A stretch of 64,000 nucleotides of DNA. Origin: Thermohalobaculum sp039028795 (lineage in GTDB: Bacteria > Pseudomonadota > Alphaproteobacteria > Rhodobacterales > Rhodobacteraceae). Numbering within the stretch: position 1 is the first letter of the stretch; each line of letters starts with the position of its first letter. The stretch is taken from assembly GCA_039028795.1 (NCBI GenBank), contig JBCCHJ010000001.1, positions 124,001-188,000 of the forward strand, in the 5' to 3' direction. Shown one piece after another: positions 9,629 through 17,765 of the stretch. The notes beneath the pieces are model-generated. The model had not been told where the DNA came from. It did not search any database and saw only the letters and a list, made by a program, of their open reading frames with translations. The position numbers were made by a program, and so were the translations under genes.

Positions 9629-9709
9629 AATGAATTTCTACCTCTACAGGTTCTTTATTAAAATCAAAATGGTCATCTTCCCCGCAGCAACAGCCGGAGG
9701 AACACATCC

Positions 9710-10126
9710 ATGATCGCGAAGCCATTAACTCAGGGGGCCCACCACATCGGTCTGACTGTCCCGAATCTGCAGATGACCCGGGACTTCTTTACCGGCATTC
9801 TGGGGTTCTCCGTTGTTGGGGAGCGGCCCGATTATCCAGCGGCTTTCGTCACTGATGGCGCGACGATGATCACGCTCTGGCAGGCAAAGGATCCCGCAAC
9901 GGCCGTGCCCTTCGACCGCAAGACAGTGATTGGCTTGCACCACTTGGCGCTTAAGGTGCCGGACCACGAAGCTTTGGAAGAGCTTGGGAGGACACTCGCC
10001 GACACCGATGGCGTGGAAATCGAGTTCGCACCGGAACCTCTGGGCGAAACCCCGCTGCGCCATCTGATGTGCACGATCCCCGGCGGCATCCGATTCGAGT
10101 TCATTGCTTCCCCGGCACAGGCCTGA
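9710..10126 (+). CDS. VOC (glyoxalase/dioxygenase fold) family protein
   Basis: This 138-aa protein has the paired beta-alpha-beta-beta-beta modules of the vicinal oxygen chelate superfamily: HHIGLTVPNLQMTRDFFTGILGF at the start and HHLALKVPDHEALEELGR in the second half, with a late Glu in RFEF. Members are metal-dependent lyases, isomerases or dioxygenases, or binding proteins, and the exact reaction cannot be assigned. A strong GGAGGA precedes the ATG. It begins the operon divergent from the LysR gene, with 15 bp to the next gene. Confidence 0.8.
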   Translation: MIAKPLTQGAHHIGLTVPNLQMTRDFFTGILGFSVVGERPDYPAAFVTDGATMITLWQAKDPATAVPFDRKTVIGLHHLALKVPDHEALEELGRTLADTDGVEIEFAPEPLGETPLRHLMCTIPGGIRFEFIASPAQA

Positions 10127-10141
10127 GATAGGAGCGAACAG

Positions 10142-11086
10142 ATGTGGGAAGGACCATCCCCCTATCACGAAGGCGAACTCGCCGTGCAGGAACTTCTCGG
10201 CGTGCGAGAGCGCGTCGACGGTACCGGACGACGCATGATCCGACCCATTCTGATCGATCAGCATCGCGAATTCTATGGCGAGTTGCCCTTCCTGGTGCTG
10301 GGATCGGTTGACGTCGAAGGACGTCCTTGGGCCTCGATCGTTACAGGCAGCCCAGGCTTTCTTTCGACGCCCTACGAGGGCACGCTGGATATTGCAGCAG
10401 TCCCGGTCGAGGGCGATCCTCTGGCGGAGAACCTGGCCCTGGAGGCGGACATCGGTGTCTTAGGTATCCAATTGGAAACTCGGCGCCGCAACCGCATGTC
10501 TGGCCGAGTTAAGGCGCTGAAAGATGATGGCTTCGCCCTCGATGTGCTCCAGAGCTTTGGCAATTGTCCTCAGTATATCCAGACCCGGACCGTTGCGCTG
10601 GATGATGCAGCGATGCCGATTGTCCGCAGCGGAGACCGGTTTGACGATACTGTGCAATCCGTTTTGACACGGTCCGATACCCTGTTCATCGCAAGCACAT
10701 ATCGCGCGAATGCAGAGGATGTGACTCACGGCACCGATGTCTCGCACCGTGGTGGCAAGCCTGGGTTCGTGAAGATCGATGATAACCGGACGCTGACTAT
10801 CCCTGATTTCCGCGGAAACAACGCCTTTAACACTATCGGTAATCTGCACGTGAACCCGAAGGCGGGCTTTCTGTTCCCGGATTTCCAAACCCGCACAATG
10901 GTGACTATGACCGGCAAGGCAGAGATGATTTGGGATGGGCCCGAGGTCGACGCCTTCGAGGGCGCTCAGCGTTTGATCCGGTTCCGCGCCGATCTGGTGC
11001 ACACCATCGAAGACGGTTTGCCCTTGACGACGGAGTTTGGCGAGTATTCCCGGCAGCTAGAACGCACCGGCGAGTGGTCTGCCTGA
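10142..11086 (+). CDS. Pyridoxamine 5'-phosphate oxidase-like flavin-binding protein
   Basis: This 314-aa protein looks like the PNPOx-like split-barrel FMN-binding family. It has FLVLGSVDVEGRPWASIVTG near residues 50-75 and a second barrel-like segment near residues 205-255 (GFVKIDDNRTLTIPDFRGN), as in the two-barrel proteins of this group. Such proteins are often flavin reductases or oxidases of unknown substrate. The start has AGGAGCGAACAG upstream. Its place between the VOC and racemase-fold genes suggests a role in the same catabolic pathway. Confidence 0.75.
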   Translation: MWEGPSPYHEGELAVQELLGVRERVDGTGRRMIRPILIDQHREFYGELPFLVLGSVDVEGRPWASIVTGSPGFLSTPYEGTLDIAAVPVEGDPLAENLALEADIGVLGIQLETRRRNRMSGRVKALKDDGFALDVLQSFGNCPQYIQTRTVALDDAAMPIVRSGDRFDDTVQSVLTRSDTLFIASTYRANAEDVTHGTDVSHRGGKPGFVKIDDNRTLTIPDFRGNNAFNTIGNLHVNPKAGFLFPDFQTRTMVTMTGKAEMIWDGPEVDAFEGAQRLIRFRADLVHTIEDGLPLTTEFGEYSRQLERTGEWSA

Positions 11087-11176
11087 GGACACCCTATTCT
11101 GCCTGCCGGCATTCTGGCCTCGAAATTTGGTTCCGAACCTGTCAATCAAAAGACCAGGATTCACGAAGCCGAGTTA

Positions 11177-11983
11177 ATGGGTACAGCGCAGGACAATTGG
11201 GGCAGCACCGCCCGGTTCGGCATCTTTATTGTCGGGACCGAAGTAGTGCCAGAGGCTGAATGGTGGGCCATGGCGCCAACCGACGTGTCTGTGCACGCGG
11301 CCCGGGTACTAGCGCCCGCCCCGTGGGCACCCTGGCTGGATGATGGGACAGGCGTGGAGTTAGCCCTGGATTTGGAGCGAGGCGCGGCAGCGTTCAAAGG
11401 CATGGCGCTGGACGCGGTGGTGATGGCCCATACCTCCAGTAGTGTCTTGGGCGGACCAGGCTGGGATCAGGCCGTGATCACTCGGCTGCAATCCGAAGTG
11501 CACCCCAAAACGCGGGTGACCACGAACGGGATCGATTGCGCGCACGCCTTGCAGGCAATGGGAGTGACAAAGCCGTTCATTGTCTTCCCGCCTTGGTTTG
11601 GGGAAAAACTGATCGCGGCAGGCATGGCTTACTTTGCCGCGCTTGGCTTTCCAGAGGCCGCACTGCACCATAGCGACGCCGGTGAAAAATGGGCAGGCAT
11701 CCCGCCGCAAGATCTCTATGGCCGTCTTATGCATATCGAGCAGGATGTTGGCCTGTTGCACGATCAGATTGTCGCGAACTGTCCGGCGACGGCGGATGGC
11801 ATTTTGATCGCGGGCACTGGCGTGCGTTGCATTGGGATCATCGACGCCCTGGAACAGACCCTGCAACGACCGGTAATCACGGCGAACCAGGCGAGCCTGT
11901 GGCGATGCGTAGGTCTCGCAGGTGTTGACATGCCGGTCCATGGGTATGGGCGACTGTTGTCTGGGCCTCGCGGCCGAGTCTGA
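11177..11983 (+). CDS. Asp/Glu racemase-superfamily protein (maleate isomerase / arylmalonate decarboxylase-like)
   Basis: This 268-aa protein resembles maleate cis-trans isomerases and arylmalonate decarboxylases. Two repeated Rossmann-like halves are visible, with the signature VVTANQASLW-type segment as VITANQASLW. The position where maleate isomerases carry their first catalytic Cys reads AHTSSSV, and the second reads GTGVRC, so neither Cys appears in its usual place; Cys residues lie nearby (VRC, LWRC). It could therefore be a decarboxylase, a variant isomerase or a binding protein. The ribosome site is weak. It lies 90 bp after the PNPOx-like gene and 84 bp before the amine oxidase. Confidence 0.65.
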   Translation: MGTAQDNWGSTARFGIFIVGTEVVPEAEWWAMAPTDVSVHAARVLAPAPWAPWLDDGTGVELALDLERGAAAFKGMALDAVVMAHTSSSVLGGPGWDQAVITRLQSEVHPKTRVTTNGIDCAHALQAMGVTKPFIVFPPWFGEKLIAAGMAYFAALGFPEAALHHSDAGEKWAGIPPQDLYGRLMHIEQDVGLLHDQIVANCPATADGILIAGTGVRCIGIIDALEQTLQRPVITANQASLWRCVGLAGVDMPVHGYGRLLSGPRGRV

Positions 11984-12067
11984 TGCCGCACCGCGTCGAT
12001 TTTGGGTGAAACCGCAATCAGTTCCGTGCTTGTCTTGTTGGAAGATAGTCGATCCGGGGGGACCACC

Positions 12068-13936
12068 ATGGCAGACCATCCACTTGACCCGCTGAGCGCC
12101 GCGGAAATCGAGGCTGCGGCTAAGGCAGTGCGCCGCGATGCTGGCATGGACGCCACGGCCTGGTTCGAAACGATCACCCTGGACGAACCTACGCGGGAAG
12201 AACGTGCGGCGGGCAGTCCGGAGCGCCGCGCCTATGTCTGCTGCTATGAACGATCTTCCAATCGGACTATGCGCGGGCTGGTGCGCCTGTCGGATGGCGC
12301 GTTGTTAAATTGGGAACATGTTCCAGGCGTCCAGGCCAGGATCGTGCCGGATGAATTCGCCGAGGGTGACAAGATCTGCAAACAGGACCAGCGGGTTGTC
12401 GATGCCTTGGCCAAGCGCGGGATCACTGATCTGGACACAGTGCTGATTGAAACCTGGGCGGCCGGGAACTTTGGGATCACCGAGGAAGACGGCGAGCGCA
12501 TCGCCTATTGCCATTGCTGGGTGATCAACGATGCGGGCGACAACCGCTATGGCCGCCCTATTGCCAACCTCCACCCGGTTGTCGACTTGCACCGGCATGA
12601 AGTCATCCGGGTCGATGATTTCGGTGCGGTGCCTTTGCCGCCCGACACAGCGGCGATCCGGCCCACGGAAGGCTTGCGCACCGACATCAAACCGCTGGAG
12701 ATCACACAGCCCCATGGGCCGAGTTTCGAAGTCGACGGGTATGGGGTGCGATGGCAGAACTGGTCCATGCGTGTGGGGTACAACCACCGCGAAGGCCTGG
12801 TTCTGCATGACATCGCCTATCATGACCAGGGCCGGGATCGGCCGATCATGCACCGGGCATCGATGGCTGAAATGGTCGTGCCCTATGGCGATCCCACCGG
12901 GGGCAACTACCGCCGGAATGCCTTCGACACCGGCGAATACGGGATCGGCGCGGCGCTGGACAGTTTGAAACTGGGCTGCGATTGTCTGGGGCACATCCAC
13001 TATTTCGACCTCTGCACCCATGACTGGCAGGGCAATCCACAACCCATCCCAAATGCCGTCTGCATGCATGAGGAAGATTTCGGGCTGCTGTGGAAGCATA
13101 CGGATGTGCACACCGGCAAGATGCGGGCCGTGCGGTCGCGGCGGCTGGTGATTTCCTCAATCGCAACAATCGGAAACTATGTCTATGGCTTCTTTTGGTA
13201 CTTCTACCAGGACGGCAATATTGGGGTCGAGATCAAGGCGACCGGCATCCCGTTTCCGTCGGGCATCGCCCCGGGGGAAGACCCGGTCTTCGGCGCAATG
13301 GTCGCCCCGGGGGTCGCCAGCCACGTGCACCAACATGCTTTCAGTTTCCGGTTTGAGATGTGCGTCGATGGCAATGCCAATTCGGTGGCCGAGGTCGAAT
13401 TCCAGCCCGCGCCCATGGGTCCGGACAACCCCCATGGCAATGCGGTGGGGATTGTCGACCGGGTGTTCGCGTCAGAAGCCGAAGCAGGGCGCAAGCTGGA
13501 CCCGCTGACCGGGCGCAGTTGGAAAGTACAAAGCGCGGACAAGGTGAACGGCCTCGGCAAACCCTCGGCGTACCGTTTGGCACCCGGGGCAAACACCTTA
13601 CCCATGCTGGATCCCGAGGCCCCTGTAGCAAAGCGGGCAGGTTTTATGTTCAACCACTTCTGGGCCACTCAATACCGTAGGGATGAACGCTATCCGGCGG
13701 GGGAATGGGTGAACCAAAGCCAGGGCACCGATGGCTTGCCGGTCTGGGTGCAGCAGGACAGGTCTCTGGTCGGCAAAGATATCACCGCCTGGTACACGCT
13801 GAATTTCAGCCACTTGCCCAGGCCCGAGGATTGGCCTGTGCAACCCGTTGTCTATGCGAACTTCCATTGGATGCCTGAAGGCTTCTTCGATCAAAATCCA
13901 TCGCTGGATGTGCCGCCGAATGATTGGAATGGCTGA
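12068..13936 (+). CDS. Copper-containing primary amine oxidase
   Basis: The enzyme oxidises primary amines to aldehydes, releasing ammonia and hydrogen peroxide, using copper and a topaquinone made from its own tyrosine. In this 622-aa protein the cofactor tyrosine is Tyr371 (TIGNYVYG), the catalytic base is Asp287 (AFDTGEYG), and the copper ligands are His421 and His423 (HQH) and His582 (SHLPRPEDWP). The Asp-to-Tyr spacing of 84 equals that of the Arthrobacter globiformis enzyme (D298/Y382). The start follows GGGGGGA; an in-frame TTG at 12002 is less likely. No signal peptide is seen. It ends the LysR-linked operon. Confidence 0.93.
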   Translation: MADHPLDPLSAAEIEAAAKAVRRDAGMDATAWFETITLDEPTREERAAGSPERRAYVCCYERSSNRTMRGLVRLSDGALLNWEHVPGVQARIVPDEFAEGDKICKQDQRVVDALAKRGITDLDTVLIETWAAGNFGITEEDGERIAYCHCWVINDAGDNRYGRPIANLHPVVDLHRHEVIRVDDFGAVPLPPDTAAIRPTEGLRTDIKPLEITQPHGPSFEVDGYGVRWQNWSMRVGYNHREGLVLHDIAYHDQGRDRPIMHRASMAEMVVPYGDPTGGNYRRNAFDTGEYGIGAALDSLKLGCDCLGHIHYFDLCTHDWQGNPQPIPNAVCMHEEDFGLLWKHTDVHTGKMRAVRSRRLVISSIATIGNYVYGFFWYFYQDGNIGVEIKATGIPFPSGIAPGEDPVFGAMVAPGVASHVHQHAFSFRFEMCVDGNANSVAEVEFQPAPMGPDNPHGNAVGIVDRVFASEAEAGRKLDPLTGRSWKVQSADKVNGLGKPSAYRLAPGANTLPMLDPEAPVAKRAGFMFNHFWATQYRRDERYPAGEWVNQSQGTDGLPVWVQQDRSLVGKDITAWYTLNFSHLPRPEDWPVQPVVYANFHWMPEGFFDQNPSLDVPPNDWNG

Positions 13937-14187
13937 AAACTGTTGAAACAAAGGCTATGCCGCCAGAACCGACGTTGCGACAGGTTGCCCCAAGGTTTTT
14001 CTTGGTTCTTCTTGGCGATGCGCTAGATCGTCGGAATGGAAAGCGTTTCCAGTCTTTGACAACTGCGTAAATTCGTCCACTCGACGGGTGCGCGGCGATT
14101 TGACAAAGGATATGCTGCACTGCAGCAAAAGCTGCTAGCAGAAAAGAAAAACGACGGCTCATCACAGCCAGCAGCGGAGAGGGACAG

Positions 14188-15759
14188 ATGAAAATTGGAG
14201 CGCCCAAGGAAATTTTCCCAGGCGAGGCTCGGGTCGCACTGACTCCGGACAGTGCAGCGCGGCTGCAGAAACTTGGTTACGAATGTCTGGTCGAAAGCGG
14301 CGCGGGTGCAGCGGCGTCGATTTCAGACGGGGCCTATACTGAGGCCGGCGTTACGGTCGTCTCATCGGCGTCGGATCTTTGGTCACAGGCTGATGTGATA
14401 GCCAAAGTCCGAGAACCGTCTTCCGAAGAAGTTGCAGCAGCCCCCGACGGGAAGACGCTGGTTTCGTTTGTCTGGCCTGCCGCCAATGAAGAATTGCTGG
14501 CTGCCATGAACGCCAAGAACATGTCCGTGCTGGCCATGGACATGGTGCCCCGGATCTCTCGCGCGCAGAAAATGGATGCTCTGTCATCCATGGCCAACAT
14601 CGGCGGCTATCGCGCGGTGATCGAGGCCGGGAATAATTTCGGCCGATTCTTCACGGGTCAGGTCACGGCAGCGGGTAAGGTGCCGCCCGCCAAGGTTCTG
14701 GTCGTCGGGGCAGGGGTTGCTGGGTTGGCGGCCATCGGCACTTCGGTCGCGCTGGGCGCAATCACCATGGCCTTCGACGTGCGCCCCGAAGTAGCCGAGC
14801 AGATCGAGAGCATGGGCGCCGAGTTCGTTTTCCTGGACTTCGAAGAAGCCCAGCAGGACGGCGCGGCCACAGGCGGCTACGCGGCCCCGTCCAGCCCGGA
14901 GTTTCAGGCTAAGCAGTTGGAGAAATTCCGCGAGTTGGCGCCCGAGATTGACATCGTCATCACCACGGCGCTGATCCCGAACCGGCCCGCGCCGGTGCTG
15001 TGGACCGCCGAAATGGTGGCCCTGCAGAAACCGGGTTCGGTGGTGGTTGACCTGGCCGCTGAACGGGGCGGTAACTGCGAACTGACGGTCAAGGATGAAA
15101 AGATCGTGTCGGGCAACGGCGTGACCGTTATCGGCTATACGGATTTCCCCAGCCGCATGGCGACCCAGGCCTCGAACCTCTATGGCAACAACATCCGGCA
15201 TATGATGGATGATCTGACGCCGGAAAAAGACGGCGTTCCGAACATCAATATGGAGGACGACGTCATCCGCGGAGCACTGGTCTGCCACCAGGGCGAGATC
15301 ACCTATCCGCCGCCGCCGCCCAAAGTCGCCGCCATCGCCGCACAGCCGAAGAAAAAGGAAGTCGAAGAGACCGCTGAACAAAAGGCCGCGCGCGAGCAGG
15401 CAGAGATGAAGAAGTCCCTGGACCGCACGGCCTGGATGTTAGGCGTAGGCGGGGCGCTGTTGCTGCTGGTCGGCACAGTTGCGCCAGGGTCGTTCATGCA
15501 GCACTTCATCGTCTTCGTGCTGTCAGTCTTCGTCGGCTTTTACGTGATCTGGGGTGTCGCGCACGCGCTGCATACTCCACTGATGGCGATCACCAATGCC
15601 ATTTCCTCGATCATCATCGTCGGGGCACTGCTTCAGATCGGATCGAGTAGCACCATCGTCGTCATATTGGCGGCGCTCAGCATCCTGATGGCTTCGGTCA
15701 ACATTTTCGGCGGGTTCCTTGTGACCCGGCGGATGTTGGCCATGTTCGAACGCAGCTAA
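14188..15759 (+). CDS. pntA: Proton-translocating NAD(P) transhydrogenase subunit alpha
   Basis: PntA with PntB couples proton entry to hydride transfer from NADH to NADP+, supplying NADPH. This 523-aa form is the fused type: the NAD(H)-binding domain I (residues 1-375, with VVGAGVAGLAAIG and the start MKIGAPKEIFPGEARVALTP), a charged Pro/Lys/Glu-rich linker, and C-terminal membrane helices (about 415-520). The start has GAGAGGGA upstream. pntB follows after 12 bp, so they form one operon. TTGACA motifs occur upstream at 14056 and 14100, but no matching -10 is clear. Confidence 0.96.
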   Translation: MKIGAPKEIFPGEARVALTPDSAARLQKLGYECLVESGAGAAASISDGAYTEAGVTVVSSASDLWSQADVIAKVREPSSEEVAAAPDGKTLVSFVWPAANEELLAAMNAKNMSVLAMDMVPRISRAQKMDALSSMANIGGYRAVIEAGNNFGRFFTGQVTAAGKVPPAKVLVVGAGVAGLAAIGTSVALGAITMAFDVRPEVAEQIESMGAEFVFLDFEEAQQDGAATGGYAAPSSPEFQAKQLEKFRELAPEIDIVITTALIPNRPAPVLWTAEMVALQKPGSVVVDLAAERGGNCELTVKDEKIVSGNGVTVIGYTDFPSRMATQASNLYGNNIRHMMDDLTPEKDGVPNINMEDDVIRGALVCHQGEITYPPPPPKVAAIAAQPKKKEVEETAEQKAAREQAEMKKSLDRTAWMLGVGGALLLLVGTVAPGSFMQHFIVFVLSVFVGFYVIWGVAHALHTPLMAITNAISSIIIVGALLQIGSSSTIVVILAALSILMASVNIFGGFLVTRRMLAMFERS

Positions 15760-15771
15760 GGGAGCGGGATC

Positions 15772-17214
15772 ATGAGCATCGGACTTGTTTCTGCCGCCTA
15801 TGTCGTTGCGGCTATTCTATTCATCCTGGCCCTGGGCGGATTGTCTAACCAAGAGAAAGCCAAGCGGGCGATCTGGTACGGTATTATCGGCATGGCCCTG
15901 GCCGTGGGCGCGACCATCGGCGCGCCGGGTGTCGGGGCCTATTGGCTGATCATCTTGATGGTCGCCATCGGCGGTGTTGGCGGCTGGTTCGTCGCCAACA
16001 AAGTGCAGATGACCCAGATGCCGGAACTGGTCGCCGGGTTCCACAGCCTGGTCGGCCTGGCCGCGGTCTTTATCGGCATCAATGCAGATCTAGAGATGAA
16101 TGCGGCGCTGGCGGCGAAAGAGTCTGGAAGCGACGCGGTGGCGGATCTGGCCGGATTTGCTGCAACGATTGCCAAGAAGACGTCGGTCGAGATCTCGATC
16201 CTGAAGGTTGAGTTATTCCTTGGGATTCTGATCGGGGCGATCACGTTCACCGGTTCGGTCGTGGCCTATGGCAAGCTGGCGGGCAAGATCTCTTCGGCCG
16301 CGCTGACCCTGCCCATGCGGCACCAAATCAACATCGCCGCGTTCGTGATCTGCTTCGTGCTGGGGATCATGTATCTCTATGGCGCTGGCCTCTGGACGAT
16401 GATCCTTGTGGCGATCATCGCAGGTGCCATCGGATGGCACCTGATCATGGCCATCGGCGGCGCCGATATGCCGGTCGTGGTGTCAATGCTGAACTCTTAT
16501 TCGGGTTGGGCTGCGGCGGCGATTGGCTTCACGCTGGGCAATGACCTGTTGATCGTGGTCGGTGCGCTGGTGGGGTCCTCTGGTGCGATCCTCAGCTACA
16601 TCATGTGTAAGGGTATGAACCGGTCGTTCATCAGCGTCATCCTGGGCGGCTGGGGCGGCGAGGCCCAGGCCAGCGGTGAAGGCCCGGAAGGCGAGATGGT
16701 CGAGGCGTCGGTCGATGCCGTGGCCAGTGCCCTGCAGGATGCCGACAGCGTCATCATCATCCCGGGCTATGGCATGGCCGTGGCCCAGGCCCAGCAGGCC
16801 GTCAGTGAGGTGACCCGCCGGTTGCGCGAACAGGGCAAGACCGTGCGCTTTGCGATCCACCCAGTGGCGGGGCGTCTGCCGGGGCATATGAACGTGCTGC
16901 TGGCCGAAGCAAAGGTGCCCTATGATATCGTGCTGGAGATGGAGGAGATCAACGAGGATTTCCCGGAAACCGATGTCTCCATCGTCATCGGTGCGAATGA
17001 TATCGTGAACCCGGCGGCGCAGGACGATCCAGGCTCGCCGATTGCGGGCATGCCGGTTCTGGAGTGCTGGAAATCCCGGCAAGTCTTCATTCTGAAACGG
17101 GGCCGCGGCACAGGGTACTCGGGCATCGAGAACCCGCTGTTCTTTAAAGAGAACAGCCGCATGTTCTATGGCGACGCCAAGGCGTCCATGGACAATCTGC
17201 TGCCGAACCTTTGA
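15772..17214 (+). CDS. pntB: Proton-translocating NAD(P) transhydrogenase subunit beta
   Basis: This 480-aa subunit supplies most of the proton channel and the NADP(H)-binding domain III. The N-terminal ~280 residues are a chain of hydrophobic helices. The C-terminal domain carries the nucleotide-binding IIPGYGMAVAQAQ and the GANDIVNPAAQ and KRGRGTGYSGIENPLF segments that are hallmarks of PntB. Start ATG follows AAGGGAGCGGGATC. A GC hairpin 9 bp after the stop probably ends the transcript. Confidence 0.97.
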   Translation: MSIGLVSAAYVVAAILFILALGGLSNQEKAKRAIWYGIIGMALAVGATIGAPGVGAYWLIILMVAIGGVGGWFVANKVQMTQMPELVAGFHSLVGLAAVFIGINADLEMNAALAAKESGSDAVADLAGFAATIAKKTSVEISILKVELFLGILIGAITFTGSVVAYGKLAGKISSAALTLPMRHQINIAAFVICFVLGIMYLYGAGLWTMILVAIIAGAIGWHLIMAIGGADMPVVVSMLNSYSGWAAAAIGFTLGNDLLIVVGALVGSSGAILSYIMCKGMNRSFISVILGGWGGEAQASGEGPEGEMVEASVDAVASALQDADSVIIIPGYGMAVAQAQQAVSEVTRRLREQGKTVRFAIHPVAGRLPGHMNVLLAEAKVPYDIVLEMEEINEDFPETDVSIVIGANDIVNPAAQDDPGSPIAGMPVLECWKSRQVFILKRGRGTGYSGIENPLFFKENSRMFYGDAKASMDNLLPNL

Positions 17215-17222
17215 TAGAATAC

Positions 17223-17246
17223 GGCGCGCGGTTCGAGCCGCGCGCC
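17223..17246. terminator. GC hairpin after pntB
   Basis: GGCGCGCGG and CCGCGCGCC form a perfect 9-bp stem around a TTCGAG loop, 9 bp past the pntB stop. There is no T-tract, so it may need other factors or simply stabilise the mRNA end. Confidence 0.55.
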
Positions 17247-17251
17247 TGGCT

Positions 17252-17480
17252 TCACTGACCGGCGAGAATGGCCTTCGCTGCCTCTGGCGGAATGCCGAGA
17301 CCAGCAACCAATTTGCCGAGAAATGTGTTTTCCTTCTTCGCCATCTCACCATCTGCGGCGATCACCATAAAGGCCACGCGCAACACATCGGCCTTGTCAC
17401 CTCTCTGCAACGAACATCAGGTCCTCGGTGTATCCACCAACGCGACGCACGGCATCAGCGGTTTGGATCATCGCGAACAG
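17252..17480 (-). pseudogene. Decayed TerB-like small protein
   Basis: The minus strand ending at TGA 17252-17254 encodes a coherent helical tail of about 49 residues (starting GDKADVLRVAFMVIAADGEM and ending AKAILAGQ), similar to TerB/DjlA-type acidic metal-binding repeats with AADGE. The matching upstream part (IQTADAVRRVGGYTEDLMFVAE) lies in another frame and stops just before it; removing one base near 17400 would join them. No start or complete gene is visible. I read this as a frameshifted remnant. The rest of the gap up to 17765 shows nothing recognisable. Confidence 0.4.
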
Positions 17481-17765
17481 CAGCAGAAAAGCGGCGCAAA
17501 GCCGTGTTAGAATTGAACTTCTATCACTTGGATCGAAATTGCATTGTTGGTCAGTTCTTCCGAGGGTACTTGCAAGGCAACATTTCATTTTTGTGGAGTG
17601 CGAGTTTGCGCGGCGCAGAAGTTGACAGCTGTCAAATCAGGCACCGCGCGGTCCTTGTTTGCAAAGGCTTGGCCGGGGAACGAAAAATACCCTGTCCATT
17701 TCCATGCTTAACAAATTGTAAAATTTAATGAAAATTAACCGAGCGGATTTGCCCGATAGCTTCGA

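Noticed and set aside
12305..13111. 268-codon minus-strand frame inside the copper amine oxidase
   Set aside because: The plus strand carries all catalytic residues of the amine oxidase; the minus frame shows nothing.
14056..14130. TTGACA motifs as the pntA promoter
   Set aside because: Two TTGACA boxes occur, but neither has a convincing -10 at the right spacing.
16483..17352. 289-codon minus-strand frame over pntB
   Set aside because: Shadow of pntB; His/Arg-rich composition with no motif.
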